A DNA stretch of 64,000 bases from Granulicella sp. (GCA_027450185.1 DAIDKF010000006.1:1-64000); one strand, 5' to 3'; shown: positions 53,057 to 63,370, counted from the first letter of the stretch. Program-made: numbers and translations. The notes: generated by a model from the sequence alone, not told the origin.

Positions 53057-55012
53057 ATGTGTGGAATCGTCGGTTACATCGGCCCTAAGCCTTGCGTCCC
53101 TGTCATCATGGAGGGTCTCGCCCGCCTCGAGTACCGCGGTTATGACTCCGCGGGCATCGCCGTCGCCGGAGGCGGCCACCCGCTCCAACTCCGCCGCGCG
53201 CCGGGCAAGCTCCACAACCTTGCCGAGATCCTCGCCAGGGACCCCGTGCACGGCACCTACGGCATCGGCCACACCCGCTGGGCCACTCACGGCCGCCCCA
53301 CCGAGGAGAACGCCCACCCCCACCGCGACGGTACCGGAACGCTCGTCGTCGTTCACAACGGCATCGTCGAAAACTATCTCCAGCTCAAGAACGCGCTCCT
53401 CGCCAAGGGCCACAGGTTTTCCAGCGAAACCGACACCGAGATCATTGCCCACGTCATCCAGGATGAGCTCGAACTCGCCGCCGCAGATCCAAGTGCCCCG
53501 CACCCTGCCTCTGAGGCGACAACCCCCACCGACTCCAACTCCGCCGAGACCGTCCTCTCCGCTCCGTCATCGCTCCCACTCGAGGAGGCTGTCCGCCGCG
53601 CCGTCGCCCGTCTCACCGGAGCCTTCGCCATCGGCGTCCTCTCCGCCAACGAGCCCGACAAACTCGTCGCCGCCCGCATGGGTCCTCCCGCCGTCCTCGG
53701 CATCGGCGAGGGCGAGTTCTTCCTCGCCTCCGACGTCCCCGGCATCCTCCACCACACCCGCGACATCCACTTCCTCCAGGATGGTGAGGTCGCCACGCTC
53801 ACCACCCGCGGCATCGCCCTCACCGACTTCCACGGTGCCCCCAAACAACTCCACCCCCAGCGCATCACCTGGGACCCCATCCAGGCCGAGAAGGCCGGCT
53901 ACAAGCACTTCATGCTCAAGGAGATCAACGAGCAGCCCCGCGCCGTCCGCGACACCACCCTCGGCCGCGTCTCCCTCGACTCGGGCCGCATCTTCCTGCC
54001 TGACATGCGCATCACCCCCGACGAGTTCAAAGCCGCCACCGGCATCACCATCGCTGCCTGCGGAACCTCCTGGCACGCCGGCCTCGCCGGCAAATTCATG
54101 ATCGAGCGCCTCGCCCGCCTCCCCGTTGACGTCGACTACGCCAGCGAGTACCGCTACCGCGATCCTATCCCCGATGCTTCCGGCCTCGGCCTCCTCATCA
54201 CCCAGTCCGGTGAAACCGCCGACACCATCGCCGCCCAGCATGAGCTCATCGCCAAAGGCTCCAAGACCCTGGCCATCTGCAACGTCGTCGGCTCCGCCGT
54301 CACCCGCCTCGCTGCTGGCGTCATCACCACCAACGCCGGCCCCGAGATCGGCGTGGCCAGCACCAAGGCCTTCACCGCCCAGCTCACCGCCCTCTTCACC
54401 CTCGCCCTCTACCTCGCCCAGGTCCGCGGCACCATCACCTTTGAGCACTCCCTCTACCTGGTCGGCGAGCTCTCTAAAATCCCCGCCAAGCTCGAAGACG
54501 TCCTGCGCTCCGTCGACGACCAGTGCGCCGAACTCGCCAGGAGCTTCTCCACCGCCCGCGACTTCCTCTTCCTCGGCCGCGGCATCCACTACCCCATCGC
54601 TCTTGAAGGCGCCCTCAAGCTCAAGGAGATCTCCTATATCCACGCCGAAGGCTACCCCGCCGGCGAGATGAAGCACGGCCCTAACGCCCTCATCGACGAA
54701 ACCCTCCCGGTGGTCTGCATCGCCACGCAGGATCCCAACGACCCCAGCTCTGTCCTGAAGTACGAAAAGACACTCTCAAATATTCAGGAAGTAACCGCTC
54801 GCAGCGGCCGCGTCATCGCCATCGCCATCGAAGGCGACGCCCACATCGCTCAGTTGGTCGAGCACGTCATCCACATCCCCCAAACTCACGAGCTCCTGCT
54901 CCCCATCCTTGAAGTAGTCCCCCTCCAACTCCTCGCCTACCACATCGCCGTCCGCCGCGGCTGCGACGTAGACCAACCCCGCAACCTTGCTAAGAGTGTG
55001 ACGGTCGAATAA
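53057..55012 (+). CDS. glmS: GlmS, glutamine-fructose-6-phosphate aminotransferase with a loop insertion
   Basis: A 651-residue enzyme that makes glucosamine-6-phosphate, the start of amino-sugar supply for peptidoglycan and lipid A. It begins MCGIVGYIG with the catalytic Cys2 of the glutaminase domain; [18 protein letters not shown] and HPHRDG follow. The C-terminal half has two sugar-isomerase domains ([26 protein letters not shown]) and ends [13 protein letters not shown]. The family is usually near 610 residues; here about 40 extra Ser/Thr/Pro residues (about residues 150-185, [18 protein letters not shown]) interrupt the glutaminase domain. No glmS ribozyme was seen upstream. Confidence 0.95.
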   Translation: MCGIVGYIGPKPCVPVIMEGLARLEYRGYDSAGIAVAGGGHPLQLRRAPGKLHNLAEILARDPVHGTYGIGHTRWATHGRPTEENAHPHRDGTGTLVVVHNGIVENYLQLKNALLAKGHRFSSETDTEIIAHVIQDELELAAADPSAPHPASEATTPTDSNSAETVLSAPSSLPLEEAVRRAVARLTGAFAIGVLSANEPDKLVAARMGPPAVLGIGEGEFFLASDVPGILHHTRDIHFLQDGEVATLTTRGIALTDFHGAPKQLHPQRITWDPIQAEKAGYKHFMLKEINEQPRAVRDTTLGRVSLDSGRIFLPDMRITPDEFKAATGITIAACGTSWHAGLAGKFMIERLARLPVDVDYASEYRYRDPIPDASGLGLLITQSGETADTIAAQHELIAKGSKTLAICNVVGSAVTRLAAGVITTNAGPEIGVASTKAFTAQLTALFTLALYLAQVRGTITFEHSLYLVGELSKIPAKLEDVLRSVDDQCAELARSFSTARDFLFLGRGIHYPIALEGALKLKEISYIHAEGYPAGEMKHGPNALIDETLPVVCIATQDPNDPSSVLKYEKTLSNIQEVTARSGRVIAIAIEGDAHIAQLVEHVIHIPQTHELLLPILEVVPLQLLAYHIAVRRGCDVDQPRNLAKSVTVE

Positions 55013-55051
55013 CCAAAATAAACATCAGCCAGGACCACGCAGCGATGGACG

Positions 55052-57412
55052 CTACGCAATACGCAGCCGCTTGAAGACCGGAATCTTTACCACAGAGAGC
55101 AGCACACAGAACGCAGCGGCCGCTGCGGCTTCGCAACCCAGAACGGCCGCAGGAATCGGTGTCATCATCACGCCGCGCCACGCCAGCATAGAAATGATCG
55201 ACACATCCATCAGCGAAGACAGCATCAGCCACACCGTCGGCCTCAATCCCCATACGTGGCGGTGATCTCGTATCGCATACACCGTCGCCTGGCTCCCATA
55301 GACGATCGCCACCGCCGCCAGCGTTCTCAGCGCATCCATGTCAAGATGCAGCTCGAACTGCCCCACCACCAGAATCCCAATGCAGAACAACAACAGCCCC
55401 GCCCCCAGCACCACCGCTGCGCCTGTGATCCTGCCAATCTGCCATGAGTTCGGCGTCTCCGAACCGCGCACCCTGTCCGTAGCCAGCGACATCGTCAAGA
55501 AGTCGCCGGTCACCATCACCAGCACCATCAGCAGCGGCGTCAGCACCGCATGGCCCGTCATCACCAACCCCACCGCGAGCAGCATCACCTGTGCAATCTT
55601 CTTGATCACCGAGTTCAGCGTGTACGTCAGAATGCGCTGGAATGTTGTCCGCCCTTCTTTCACTGCAGCGACGATCCCGCCCAGCCCCGCCGTCGTCAGC
55701 ACAATTCCCGCAGCCGACTTCGCCACATCCGTTGCCGTCGACACCGCAATCCCCATCTGTGCCTGCCGCAGCGCGGGCGCATCGTTTGCTCCGTCCCCGC
55801 ACATCCCCACCGTCCGCCCGTTCTTCTGAAACGCCTTCACCAGGTTGTACTTGCCTTCGGGCAGAATGCTTGCATACACCGCAAAGTCCTGCGGCTTCAC
55901 GTCCTCGGGAATCGCGTCCGGCGGGCACACCTTTCCGTCCAGCCCCACCGCATGCGCCACAATCCCTGCCGTTGCCGCCGCATCGCCGGTCACCATCACC
56001 GTGCGCACGCCCAGCGTCTTCAACTCCGAGATCAGCGCGGCCGAGTCCGCTCGCGGAGGATCGCTCAGTGCAATGAACCCGATCATCTGCAGCGCCGCCG
56101 CAGGCCCCGCCGCCACCGCCAGCACTCTGAAGCCCTGCGTCTCAAGCTCATGCGCAATCTCCGCCGCATCTGCCGACGGCGCAGCCAGCCCCGCCACCAC
56201 CGTGAACGCACCCTTCACGATCCGCACCGCGCTTCCGTTCGCACCCGTTGCCGTCGCCTCCGATGTCTTCCTGGCCGGATCGAACGGCACAAACTGCGCC
56301 AGCCGTGGAAGATCCGTTGCCGGCTTGCGCAACGACTCCGCGCGAATCGCAGCATCCACCGAGTCCGCTCCTCCATCCGAACTCGCGAGCGCCGCCATGC
56401 CCAGCACGTGCGCTTCGTCCGATCCCTCCATCGGCCGCACGCACGTCACCCTCAGCGCATTCGCCGTCAGCGTCCCCGTCTTGTCCGAGCACAGCACATC
56501 GATCGTCGCCGCCTCATCCACCGCGGATAGTCGCGTAGGAAGCACGCCAATCTTTGCCAGCGCGCCCGCTCCCAGCGCCGCCGCCAGCGTGAACGTCGCA
56601 GGCAACGCCACCGGAATCGCCGCCAGCACCGCCGTCAGCAGCATCGGAATCATCTCACTCCACGCCATATGGTGCGCATAGGCGTACACGCCCATCAGTG
56701 CAATCGTCACCGCATTGAACATCGCCAGGTTGCGCACAATCCGCAGCACCGCCGTCTGTTGCGAACTCACCGAGTGCGCCGTCCGCACCAGCTCCGCCGT
56801 TCGTCCAAACCTGGTCCGCACCCCCGTTGCTGTCACCGTGGCTGTAGCCTCGCCGCGGCGCACCAGCGCTCCTGCATATGTGTTTGCCCCGCCGCCGGCA
56901 TCCACCGGCAACGACTCTCCCGTCAGCATCGATTGATCCAGCGACACGGACCCGTCGATCAAATGAACATCCGCCGGAACCACCCCGCCCAGCGACAGCT
57001 TTACCACATCGCCGCACACCAGTTGCGTAGCCGGAACCGTCTTCCACGCCCCATCGCGTTTCACTGAGGCGTTCAGCGCCAGGCTCGACTGCAGCGCCCT
57101 CAACGTAGCCTGCGCCCGGCCCTCCTGAAAGTAAGCCAGCGCCGCATTGAACACCAGCAGTCCAGCAATCACAGCAGCCTCAAAATACCTGTGCAGCACC
57201 ACCTGCAGCAGGATCGCCGCCTCCAGCAGCCACGGCACCGGCGCCCAGAACTTCGCCAGGGCATTCTTCAGCAGGTTTTCTGATGTATCCGGCATCGCAT
57301 TCAGGCCGTCTTTTTGCAGCAGGACCGCAGCCACCTCACTGCTCAATCCCTGCGCTGCTGCCTTCTCGTTCGTCCTCATGCATGCAATGGGCGCCGCCTT
57401 GACTTCGGGCAT
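55052..57412 (-). CDS. Plasma-membrane proton-efflux type P-type ATPase (P3A)
   Basis: A 786-residue P-type ATPase. Key motifs are LTGESLPV (actuator), SDKTGTLT with the phosphorylated Asp, VMVTGDAAATAGIVA, and MCGDGANDAPAL. Ten or so membrane helices are visible. The LSSEVAAVLLQKDGLNAMPD start, the short C-terminus, and the GDFLTMSLATDRV segment in the sixth helix region place it in the proton-pump group (P3A) rather than the calcium or heavy-metal groups. It would pump protons out of the cell, useful in acid soils; the ion is inferred from the family. ATG 57412 has GAGGAA 6 nt upstream. It converges with glmS. Confidence 0.88.
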   Translation of the reverse strand: MPEVKAAPIACMRTNEKAAAQGLSSEVAAVLLQKDGLNAMPDTSENLLKNALAKFWAPVPWLLEAAILLQVVLHRYFEAAVIAGLLVFNAALAYFQEGRAQATLRALQSSLALNASVKRDGAWKTVPATQLVCGDVVKLSLGGVVPADVHLIDGSVSLDQSMLTGESLPVDAGGGANTYAGALVRRGEATATVTATGVRTRFGRTAELVRTAHSVSSQQTAVLRIVRNLAMFNAVTIALMGVYAYAHHMAWSEMIPMLLTAVLAAIPVALPATFTLAAALGAGALAKIGVLPTRLSAVDEAATIDVLCSDKTGTLTANALRVTCVRPMEGSDEAHVLGMAALASSDGGADSVDAAIRAESLRKPATDLPRLAQFVPFDPARKTSEATATGANGSAVRIVKGAFTVVAGLAAPSADAAEIAHELETQGFRVLAVAAGPAAALQMIGFIALSDPPRADSAALISELKTLGVRTVMVTGDAAATAGIVAHAVGLDGKVCPPDAIPEDVKPQDFAVYASILPEGKYNLVKAFQKNGRTVGMCGDGANDAPALRQAQMGIAVSTATDVAKSAAGIVLTTAGLGGIVAAVKEGRTTFQRILTYTLNSVIKKIAQVMLLAVGLVMTGHAVLTPLLMVLVMVTGDFLTMSLATDRVRGSETPNSWQIGRITGAAVVLGAGLLLFCIGILVVGQFELHLDMDALRTLAAVAIVYGSQATVYAIRDHRHVWGLRPTVWLMLSSLMDVSIISMLAWRGVMMTPIPAAVLGCEAAAAAAFCVLLSVVKIPVFKRLRIA

Positions 57413-57709
57413 TCGTTCTTCCTCGTCGTTTACGTGAGATGCTCCAACCCTGTCCATTGAGTCCCGGCCAAATCCCTGACCTCCCGCTCCACTCCCGAGC
57501 CCGCATCTCATGTCGTCCCTCGATACTCCATGTGGTAGCCTCAGAGTAGTCTGTATCGATTGCGGATATTTGTGCCCGGTTTTGGCACCGAGTCGACATA
57601 ATACCCGTCTAAGCAGCTAGACCAGGTCGATCCATTCATGACGAGTTGATGATCGTCAGTCCTGCATTTTGATACGCTGAAAGTGTACCTCTCGGTAAAG
57701 GAGAAGATA
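57413..57709. other. 297-bp divergent intergenic region
   Basis: Divergent promoter region between the proton ATPase (minus) and the small membrane protein (plus). It is less GC-rich than its neighbours near 57540-57660. I see no gene or clear promoter pair, only a -10-like CATAAT at 57596-57601. Confidence 0.45.
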
Positions 57710-58090
57710 TTGCTCGAGAAACGCGGCTCGTCTGTTTCCTTCGCTCTTGAATGTGCGCTTCTCTTTCTCGCGGTGGTTATTTTCAGTTGGGGGCTTCAGG
57801 CGAAGCTCGTCCAGTACCGCGCAAATCCCGGTACTGCTTCCACCACCAACTCCATGGCCAAGCTCTCTGCTGAGACGCGCATGACGCAGACGGTGGATTG
57901 CGTGAAGGAGCAGCTTCCGCCGCGCTCTCCGGTGGAGAAGTTTTCCCTCGTTGGCCTGGCCTTCTCGCTTCAGACCCATCAGTCTGCCGCAGTTTCGCCG
58001 GTGCAGTTCGAGCATAGGCCCAGCACGCCCGGCCAATACTATCTGCATGGTCCCGACTGCAACCGCCGTCCGCCGCCCGCTCTCGCGTAG
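57710..58090 (+). CDS. Small single-helix membrane protein (WGL...KL motif)
   Basis: About 126 residues from TTG 57710, which has a perfect AAAGGAG ribosome site 6 nt before it; a GTG at 57683 is an alternative. One membrane helix (FALECALLFLAVVIFSWGL) is followed directly by QAKLVQYRANPG and a polar tail rich in Ser, Pro and Gln. The FSWGLQAKLVQY segment recurs as FLWGLGYKLSLY in the gene 320 bp downstream. No known family. It precedes the RND efflux operon. Confidence 0.55.
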   Translation: MLEKRGSSVSFALECALLFLAVVIFSWGLQAKLVQYRANPGTASTTNSMAKLSAETRMTQTVDCVKEQLPPRSPVEKFSLVGLAFSLQTHQSAAVSPVQFEHRPSTPGQYYLHGPDCNRRPPPALA

Positions 58091-58409
58091 CCCCGTCTTC
58101 CTGGCGATCACTGTCGTCCCCGGGGCCTTGCCCCAGCAGGGCACAGCCCACGCCAGAGACCAGGCTCATCGCCTCGTTCCCAAAGGACAGCGCCGCAGCC
58201 AGCTTCATCCGGTTGCGTTATATTCGATGCAAAGATCTGATTCCTAAGGACCTGTAGGCAAGCCTCAAAGGACCATCAGAATTCTTATCGGTTGTGTTAT
58301 TCCATTCAGTGATTCCGTCTCATTGCAGAAATCCCGAACTGAACGTCTGGATTCAGGATCTGGGTGCACTCTGGACCACCTGAATAACCTCTGGACAGCG
58401 TAGACAATT
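58091..58409. other. 319-bp segment between the two small membrane genes
   Basis: No protein-like frame. The centre (58210-58310) is less GC-rich than the flanks. A TTATATTCGATGCAAAG string at 58217-58233 could be part of a promoter for the second gene. Nothing else recognised. Confidence 0.4.
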
Positions 58410-58802
58410 GTGCTGACTCTCAACCCCACATCCCGGCGCAGACCCTCCGCACTCACGCTCGCCGTGCTGCTCGGCAGTGCTGTATTTCTTTGGGGACTCG
58501 GCTACAAGCTCTCGCTCTACCAGCCCCTGGCAGTTCACCACTCTGAGCCTGCGGCCCGGCTGCTCTCGCAAAAGGAACGCCCAGCTCCGGTCCGGCTCTT
58601 CGACCGGCTTATCCGCTCCGGCAACACCCGGCAACATGTTGCCCCGCAGACCCTTTCGCCCACTGACCTGGCGCCGCTCGACCCAGTCCGTCTTCAGGTC
58701 GCTGGCGCACAAGGAGCCTTGATCCGGCCCTCCACTTTTCTACCCCTGCAGCCGCAGCGCATCACCGGCAGCAGTCCGCGCGCTCCTCCCTGCAGTTCGT
58801 GA
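58410..58802 (+). CDS. Second small single-helix membrane protein, related to its neighbour
   Basis: A 130-residue protein starting at GTG 58410. A basic N-terminus (MLTLNPTSRRRPS) leads into one helix (ALTLAVLLGSAVFLWGLGYKL), then a polar tail with several Pro-rich stretches (RPSTFLPLQPQ). The helix-end FLWGLGYKLSLYQPL matches the FSWGLQAKLVQYRAN of the preceding small protein in order and spacing, so they are probably related. Unknown function. It lies 105 bp before the membrane-fusion gene of the RND operon and may be co-regulated with it. Confidence 0.55.
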   Translation: MLTLNPTSRRRPSALTLAVLLGSAVFLWGLGYKLSLYQPLAVHHSEPAARLLSQKERPAPVRLFDRLIRSGNTRQHVAPQTLSPTDLAPLDPVRLQVAGAQGALIRPSTFLPLQPQRITGSSPRAPPCSS

Positions 58803-58907
58803 TCTTCCTCTTTGCCTTTCTGGTAATCTTGTGCCGCAAATGTCACGTAGCACAGCTCCTGAATCTCCAGAATGACTTCGACTCTCATAGCCCGAATAGG
58901 TGGTTCC

Positions 58908-60134
58908 ATGTCTCGCACGCGAATCCGTTGGTTCGTCCTCCTCGTTGTACTCATCGCTGCCGTCGCACTGTATCTGTTCCTTCATAAGGAAAAATCTACC
59001 GCGACTGCACCACGCGCCGCAGCCGTTGTGCAGGTCACGCGTGGCGGTCTCACCAGCAGTCTCACCGTAGCCGGCCAGTTCATCCCTTATCAGATCGTCG
59101 ATCTGCATGCCAAGGTCTCCGGCTACATTCAGTGGATCAAGGTCGATATCGGTGACCTCGTGACCAATGGCGAGGTTCTTGCCTATCTCGAAGTCCCCGA
59201 ACTTCAGGACCAATATCAGGGCGCGAAGCAGGAGGTAAAGCACACTGAGGCCCAGATCATGCAGGCCCAGAACGAGGTTGCCAGCGCCAAGGCTGCGTAC
59301 TACTCTCTGCATCTCGACTACACGCGACTCGCCGAAGCCGCCAGGGAGCGTCCCGGCCTGATCGCCCAGCAGGAGATCGATGACGCACAGGCCCGGGACC
59401 AGAAGGCTGAAGCTCAGATCGGCGTCGCCCAGGCCGCACTCCAGGCCATGCAGCAGCAGTTAGGCGTCTCCCAGGCCGCCTTCCACAGGTATCAGTCGTT
59501 GACCGAGTATCAGAAGATCACCGCTCCCTTCACCGGCGTCGTCACCATGCGTTACGGTAACGTGGGCTCCCTCATCCAGGCTGGCCAGGACTCCAATACT
59601 CAGGCCATGCCCGTGGTGCAGGTCTCGCAGAGCGATCTCCTCCGTCTTCGCACTCCCATCCCCGAGAGCGACGTTCCTTTCATCAAGCTCAACGGCAACG
59701 TGCAGATCAAGGTGAGTTCCACCGGCCAGATCATCAACGGCACAATCGTCCGCTTCACCCGCGCCCTCGATCCCAATACCCGGACCATGCTCGTGGAAGT
59801 CGATGTTCCTAACCCGGATCTCAAGCTCAGTCCCGGCATGTACGCCGAGAACACCTTCCAGCTTCAGCATGAGGACAACGCACTCAGCCTTCCCGTCCAG
59901 GCCGTCGTTCGCGTCGGCACTCAGGCGTATGTGTTCGCCGTCGATTCCACCAACCACATCGAGAGGCGCGACGTAACTCTCGGCATCGAGTCCGCCAACC
60001 ACATCCAGATTGTCAGCGGCCTGCATGAGGGCGACACCGTCATCGCTTCCGGCCAGGATAACTACGAGGCTGGCGAACTCGTTACCACTCATCCGGCTTA
60101 CGTTCCCACCACCGCGCAGGAGGAGACCGAGTAA
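58908..60134 (+). CDS. RND efflux membrane fusion protein (HlyD/AcrA family)
   Basis: A 408-residue periplasmic adaptor anchored by one N-terminal helix (RIRWFVLLVVLIAAVALYLFL). It shows the family order: barrel-sandwich half (VAGQFIPYQIVDLHAKVSGYIQWIKVDIGDLV), a coiled-coil hairpin (about residues 90-180, rich in Ala, Gln and Glu), the second half (QKITAPFTGVVTMRYGNVGSLIQ), and beta-barrel and membrane-proximal domains (VDVPNPDLKLSPGMYAE). It links the pump to the TolC-like channel. ATG 58908 has AGGTGG 5 nt upstream; ATG 58872 is an alternative. The TAA overlaps the pump's ATG by one base. Confidence 0.88.
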   Translation: MSRTRIRWFVLLVVLIAAVALYLFLHKEKSTATAPRAAAVVQVTRGGLTSSLTVAGQFIPYQIVDLHAKVSGYIQWIKVDIGDLVTNGEVLAYLEVPELQDQYQGAKQEVKHTEAQIMQAQNEVASAKAAYYSLHLDYTRLAEAARERPGLIAQQEIDDAQARDQKAEAQIGVAQAALQAMQQQLGVSQAAFHRYQSLTEYQKITAPFTGVVTMRYGNVGSLIQAGQDSNTQAMPVVQVSQSDLLRLRTPIPESDVPFIKLNGNVQIKVSSTGQIINGTIVRFTRALDPNTRTMLVEVDVPNPDLKLSPGMYAENTFQLQHEDNALSLPVQAVVRVGTQAYVFAVDSTNHIERRDVTLGIESANHIQIVSGLHEGDTVIASGQDNYEAGELVTTHPAYVPTTAQEETE

Positions 60135-63100
60135 TGTCTTCCTTTGCGATCAAGTATCCGTTTTTCATCCTCATGTTCTGCCTGATGGTCATCGTGGTTG
60201 GCATCTCGGCCATCTCCAACATGCCCGTTGACCTCTTTCCCGAGATCAAAATTCCTGTCGTCGTCGTCGCCACCTTCTATTCCGGCATGCCGCCCGAGCA
60301 GATCGAAGCTGACATCACCAACAGCGACGAGCGCTTCTTCACCCTCGGCAGCAACATCAGCCACATCGAGTCCCGTTCGATCACCGGCGTCAGCCTCATC
60401 AAGATCTACTTTCAGCCCGGTACCGACCCCAACGCCGCGGTCAGCAATATCTCCAATCTTGCCATGGCCAATCTTCGCCGCCTCCCGCCTGGCACACTCC
60501 CTCCCATCGTCCTGGCCTTCGATGCCTCCAATCTCCCCGTCTGCCTCGTCACCCTTGAAGGAAAGGGAATGAACGAGACCCAGCTCAAGGATCTTGCGCA
60601 ATTCGAGGTGAGAGATCAGATTGCCAATGTCGCAGGCGCCTCCGTGCCTCCGCCCTTCGGCGGAAAATACCGCCAGATTCAGGTCTATGTCGACCCCGTA
60701 AAACTCGAAGCGCACCAACTCTCCGTCATGGACGTCGTTAACTCCGTCAACGCGTCCAACCTAATTCTTCCCGCAGGCGATGTACGCATCGGTCCCACTG
60801 ACTACAACATCTACGCCAACAGCCAGATTCCGGTCGTCGATCAGATCAACGCCATGCCGATCAAGACCGACAAGGATGCGTCCATCGGATCGAACGTCTT
60901 TGTCGGGGACGTCGGTTACGCCAAGGACTCCAACCAGATCCAATACAACCTCGTCCGTGTCGATGGCCAGAAGTCCGTCTACCTTCCTATCTTCAAGCAA
61001 GGCGGCGGATCCAACACCATCAGCATCGTCAACGGGATTCGAGCTGCCGTAAAACATCTGCTCGATGTCCCCAAAAGCCTCAAGACCGCCGTCGTATTCG
61101 ATCAGTCAGTCTTCGTCAAGATTGCCGTCAAGAACGTCATCAACGAAGGATCGATTGGCCTCCTTTTGACCGCGACGATGATTCTGCTCTTCCTTGGCAA
61201 CTTCAGGGCGACCATCTCGGTCCTGCTTTCGATCCCCATCTCCTGCCTTGGCGCCTTCATCGCCTTGGACCTCGGTGCCAACACCATCAACACCATGATC
61301 CTCGGTGGTATCGCCCTCGCGCTCTCGCGACTGATTGATAACTCCGTCGTCGTGCTTGAAAACATCTTCCGCCACATGGAGATGGGCGAACCTCCCGTGG
61401 AGGCCGCGGTGAAGGGCGGTGCCGAAGTTCAATTGGCCGTGCTGGCCGCTACCTGTAGCACTAGCATCGTGTTTTTCCCGGTCATCATGCTCGCCGGCGT
61501 CAGCAAGTATCTCTTCACCTCGCTGGCTCTGGCCGTTGTCTTCGCCCTCATGGCGTCCTACATGGTCGCCATGACGGTCGTGCCTCTCTTCTGCGCCAAG
61601 TTCATCCGCCTCGATCCGGCTCACGGACACGGACACACCACGCACGGCCCAGCCGACACCGCCGAACCTGCGGTGGCCGAGGTCGTTGCCGAGCAACTGG
61701 CCAAACGTCCCAATCTCTTCCGGCGTATCGTCATTGGCTTCAATCGACTCTTCGAACGCTTGCAGCATGCCTATGAGCGAGCGATTGCCGTCTGCCTCGA
61801 CCGCCCTGTCCTCGTCGTCTCTGGATTTGCCGCCTTCGTTCTTCTCAGCTTCTCCATCTCTCCCTTGCTGGGTATCGCCTTCTTTCCGCGTACCGATCCA
61901 GGCCAGTTCGTCGTCAGCGTCAAGGCCCCTTCCGGCACTCGCCTCGAAGTCACCAACGACTACTTCGCGAAGATGGAAGCAGACATTCGCACTGTCGTCA
62001 GGCCCGAAGACCTGAACATGATCGTCTCCAACATCGGCATCACCCCAGACCTGTCGGCGATCTACACCCCCAACTCCGATATGAATACCGGCTTCATCCA
62101 GGTCAGTCTCAAGGAGGACCACAAGATCGGTAGCTACGCCTACATGGAGATGGTCCGAAAACGATTGGCCAGGGACTTCCCCCAGGTGGGCATCTACTTC
62201 CAGGCCGGCGGTCTCGTTGACTCGGTCGTCAACCAGGGCCAGCCTGCGCCGGTTGATATCCGCATCGGCGGCAGCGAACTTGAGAGCACCTTTGCCTTCG
62301 CCCAATCAGTGGCCGCCAAGGTCAAGAAGTTGGACTCCGTCAGCGACGTGCTCATTCCTCAGGACCTCGACTATCCCGGCCTCCAGCTCAATATCAATCG
62401 CGAGCAGTCCCAGTTGCTCAATATCTCACCGCAGTCAGCCATTAACAACGTCATCACCGCTCTCACCTCGGACTCCATGATTGCTCCCAGCTTCTGGGTC
62501 GATCCCAAGTCTGGCAATAACTACTTCCTCAGCGTTCAGTATCCTGAAAACATCATCAAAAGCATGAACGACTTCAAGGAGATTCCATTGCGCTCGCCGC
62601 ATGGCAACTTCACCACGCCATTGGAGTCCATTGCTTCCATCGTGCCGATCAACACTCCCTCTGAGGTTGACCACTACCAGCTCCGCCGCAGCTTCGACAT
62701 CTACGTCATGCCGAAGAAGGAGGATCTTGGCGTCGTCAGTTCGCAGATCAATAAGGTTCTCGCCGGCATGCACCACAGCTCTCAAATCACCGTCGCGCTG
62801 GCCGGCGCCATCTCGGACATGCACTCGGCCTTCAGTAGTTTCGGCATCGGCCTGATCCTCGCCGTCATCCTGGTCTATCTCATCCTCATGGCCCAGTTCG
62901 CATCCTTCTCTGATCCCTTCATCATCCTGCTTGCCATCCCTCCCGGACTCTCCGGCGTCATCATCTTCCTGCTCGTCACCGGAACCACCCTGAACGTCAT
63001 GTCGCTGATGGGCGTCATCATGATGACCGGTATCGTCGTCTCTGACAGCATCCTGATCGTGGAGTTTGTCGGAGCCTTGCGCGCACGAGGCTATGCCATC

Positions 63101-63370
63101 AAGGATGCCCTCTCCGAAGCCTGCAAGGTCCGTCTCAGACCCATCCTCATGACCACCCTTGCAACCGTTCTTGGCATGATCCCCATGGCGCTCGCGCTGG
63201 AGCCCGGCAGCGAACAGTATGCTCCGCTTGCTCGGGCCATTCTTGGCGGACTCACGGTGTCCGGTATCGTCACCGTCTTCCTGGTGCCAACGGCCTATCT
63301 CCTCATGCACCGCAAGGAATCCAGCCACGAGGAAAGTGCGCCCGCAATGGGCGAGGTGAACCATGCGTAA
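60134..63370 (+). CDS. RND efflux pump permease (AcrB-like) with altered proton-relay residues
   Basis: A 1078-residue inner-membrane pump of AcrB-type layout: an N-terminal helix, two large periplasmic loops, and 12 membrane helices. Family marks include MPVDLFPEIKIPVVVV, PPEQIEADI and GGIALALSRLIDNSVVVLEN. In the fourth helix the usual LVDD reads LIDN (D402, N403), and in the tenth helix the usual Lys-Asn reads S970, D971 (VVSDSILIVEF). The AcrB pair D407/D408 and Lys940 thus appear changed to Asp, Asn and Ser. A histidine/alanine-rich loop (GHGHTTHG) lies near residues 498-505. Substrates are unknown. It overlaps the adaptor by 1 bp and the TolC-like gene by 8 bp. Confidence 0.9.
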   Translation: MSSFAIKYPFFILMFCLMVIVVGISAISNMPVDLFPEIKIPVVVVATFYSGMPPEQIEADITNSDERFFTLGSNISHIESRSITGVSLIKIYFQPGTDPNAAVSNISNLAMANLRRLPPGTLPPIVLAFDASNLPVCLVTLEGKGMNETQLKDLAQFEVRDQIANVAGASVPPPFGGKYRQIQVYVDPVKLEAHQLSVMDVVNSVNASNLILPAGDVRIGPTDYNIYANSQIPVVDQINAMPIKTDKDASIGSNVFVGDVGYAKDSNQIQYNLVRVDGQKSVYLPIFKQGGGSNTISIVNGIRAAVKHLLDVPKSLKTAVVFDQSVFVKIAVKNVINEGSIGLLLTATMILLFLGNFRATISVLLSIPISCLGAFIALDLGANTINTMILGGIALALSRLIDNSVVVLENIFRHMEMGEPPVEAAVKGGAEVQLAVLAATCSTSIVFFPVIMLAGVSKYLFTSLALAVVFALMASYMVAMTVVPLFCAKFIRLDPAHGHGHTTHGPADTAEPAVAEVVAEQLAKRPNLFRRIVIGFNRLFERLQHAYERAIAVCLDRPVLVVSGFAAFVLLSFSISPLLGIAFFPRTDPGQFVVSVKAPSGTRLEVTNDYFAKMEADIRTVVRPEDLNMIVSNIGITPDLSAIYTPNSDMNTGFIQVSLKEDHKIGSYAYMEMVRKRLARDFPQVGIYFQAGGLVDSVVNQGQPAPVDIRIGGSELESTFAFAQSVAAKVKKLDSVSDVLIPQDLDYPGLQLNINREQSQLLNISPQSAINNVITALTSDSMIAPSFWVDPKSGNNYFLSVQYPENIIKSMNDFKEIPLRSPHGNFTTPLESIASIVPINTPSEVDHYQLRRSFDIYVMPKKEDLGVVSSQINKVLAGMHHSSQITVALAGAISDMHSAFSSFGIGLILAVILVYLILMAQFASFSDPFIILLAIPPGLSGVIIFLLVTGTTLNVMSLMGVIMMTGIVVSDSILIVEFVGALRARGYAIKDALSEACKVRLRPILMTTLATVLGMIPMALALEPGSEQYAPLARAILGGLTVSGIVTVFLVPTAYLLMHRKESSHEESAPAMGEVNHA

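Noticed and set aside
53567-54676. 369-codon minus-strand open frame over glmS
   Set aside because: Antisense shadow of a complete GlmS, with no recognisable domain.
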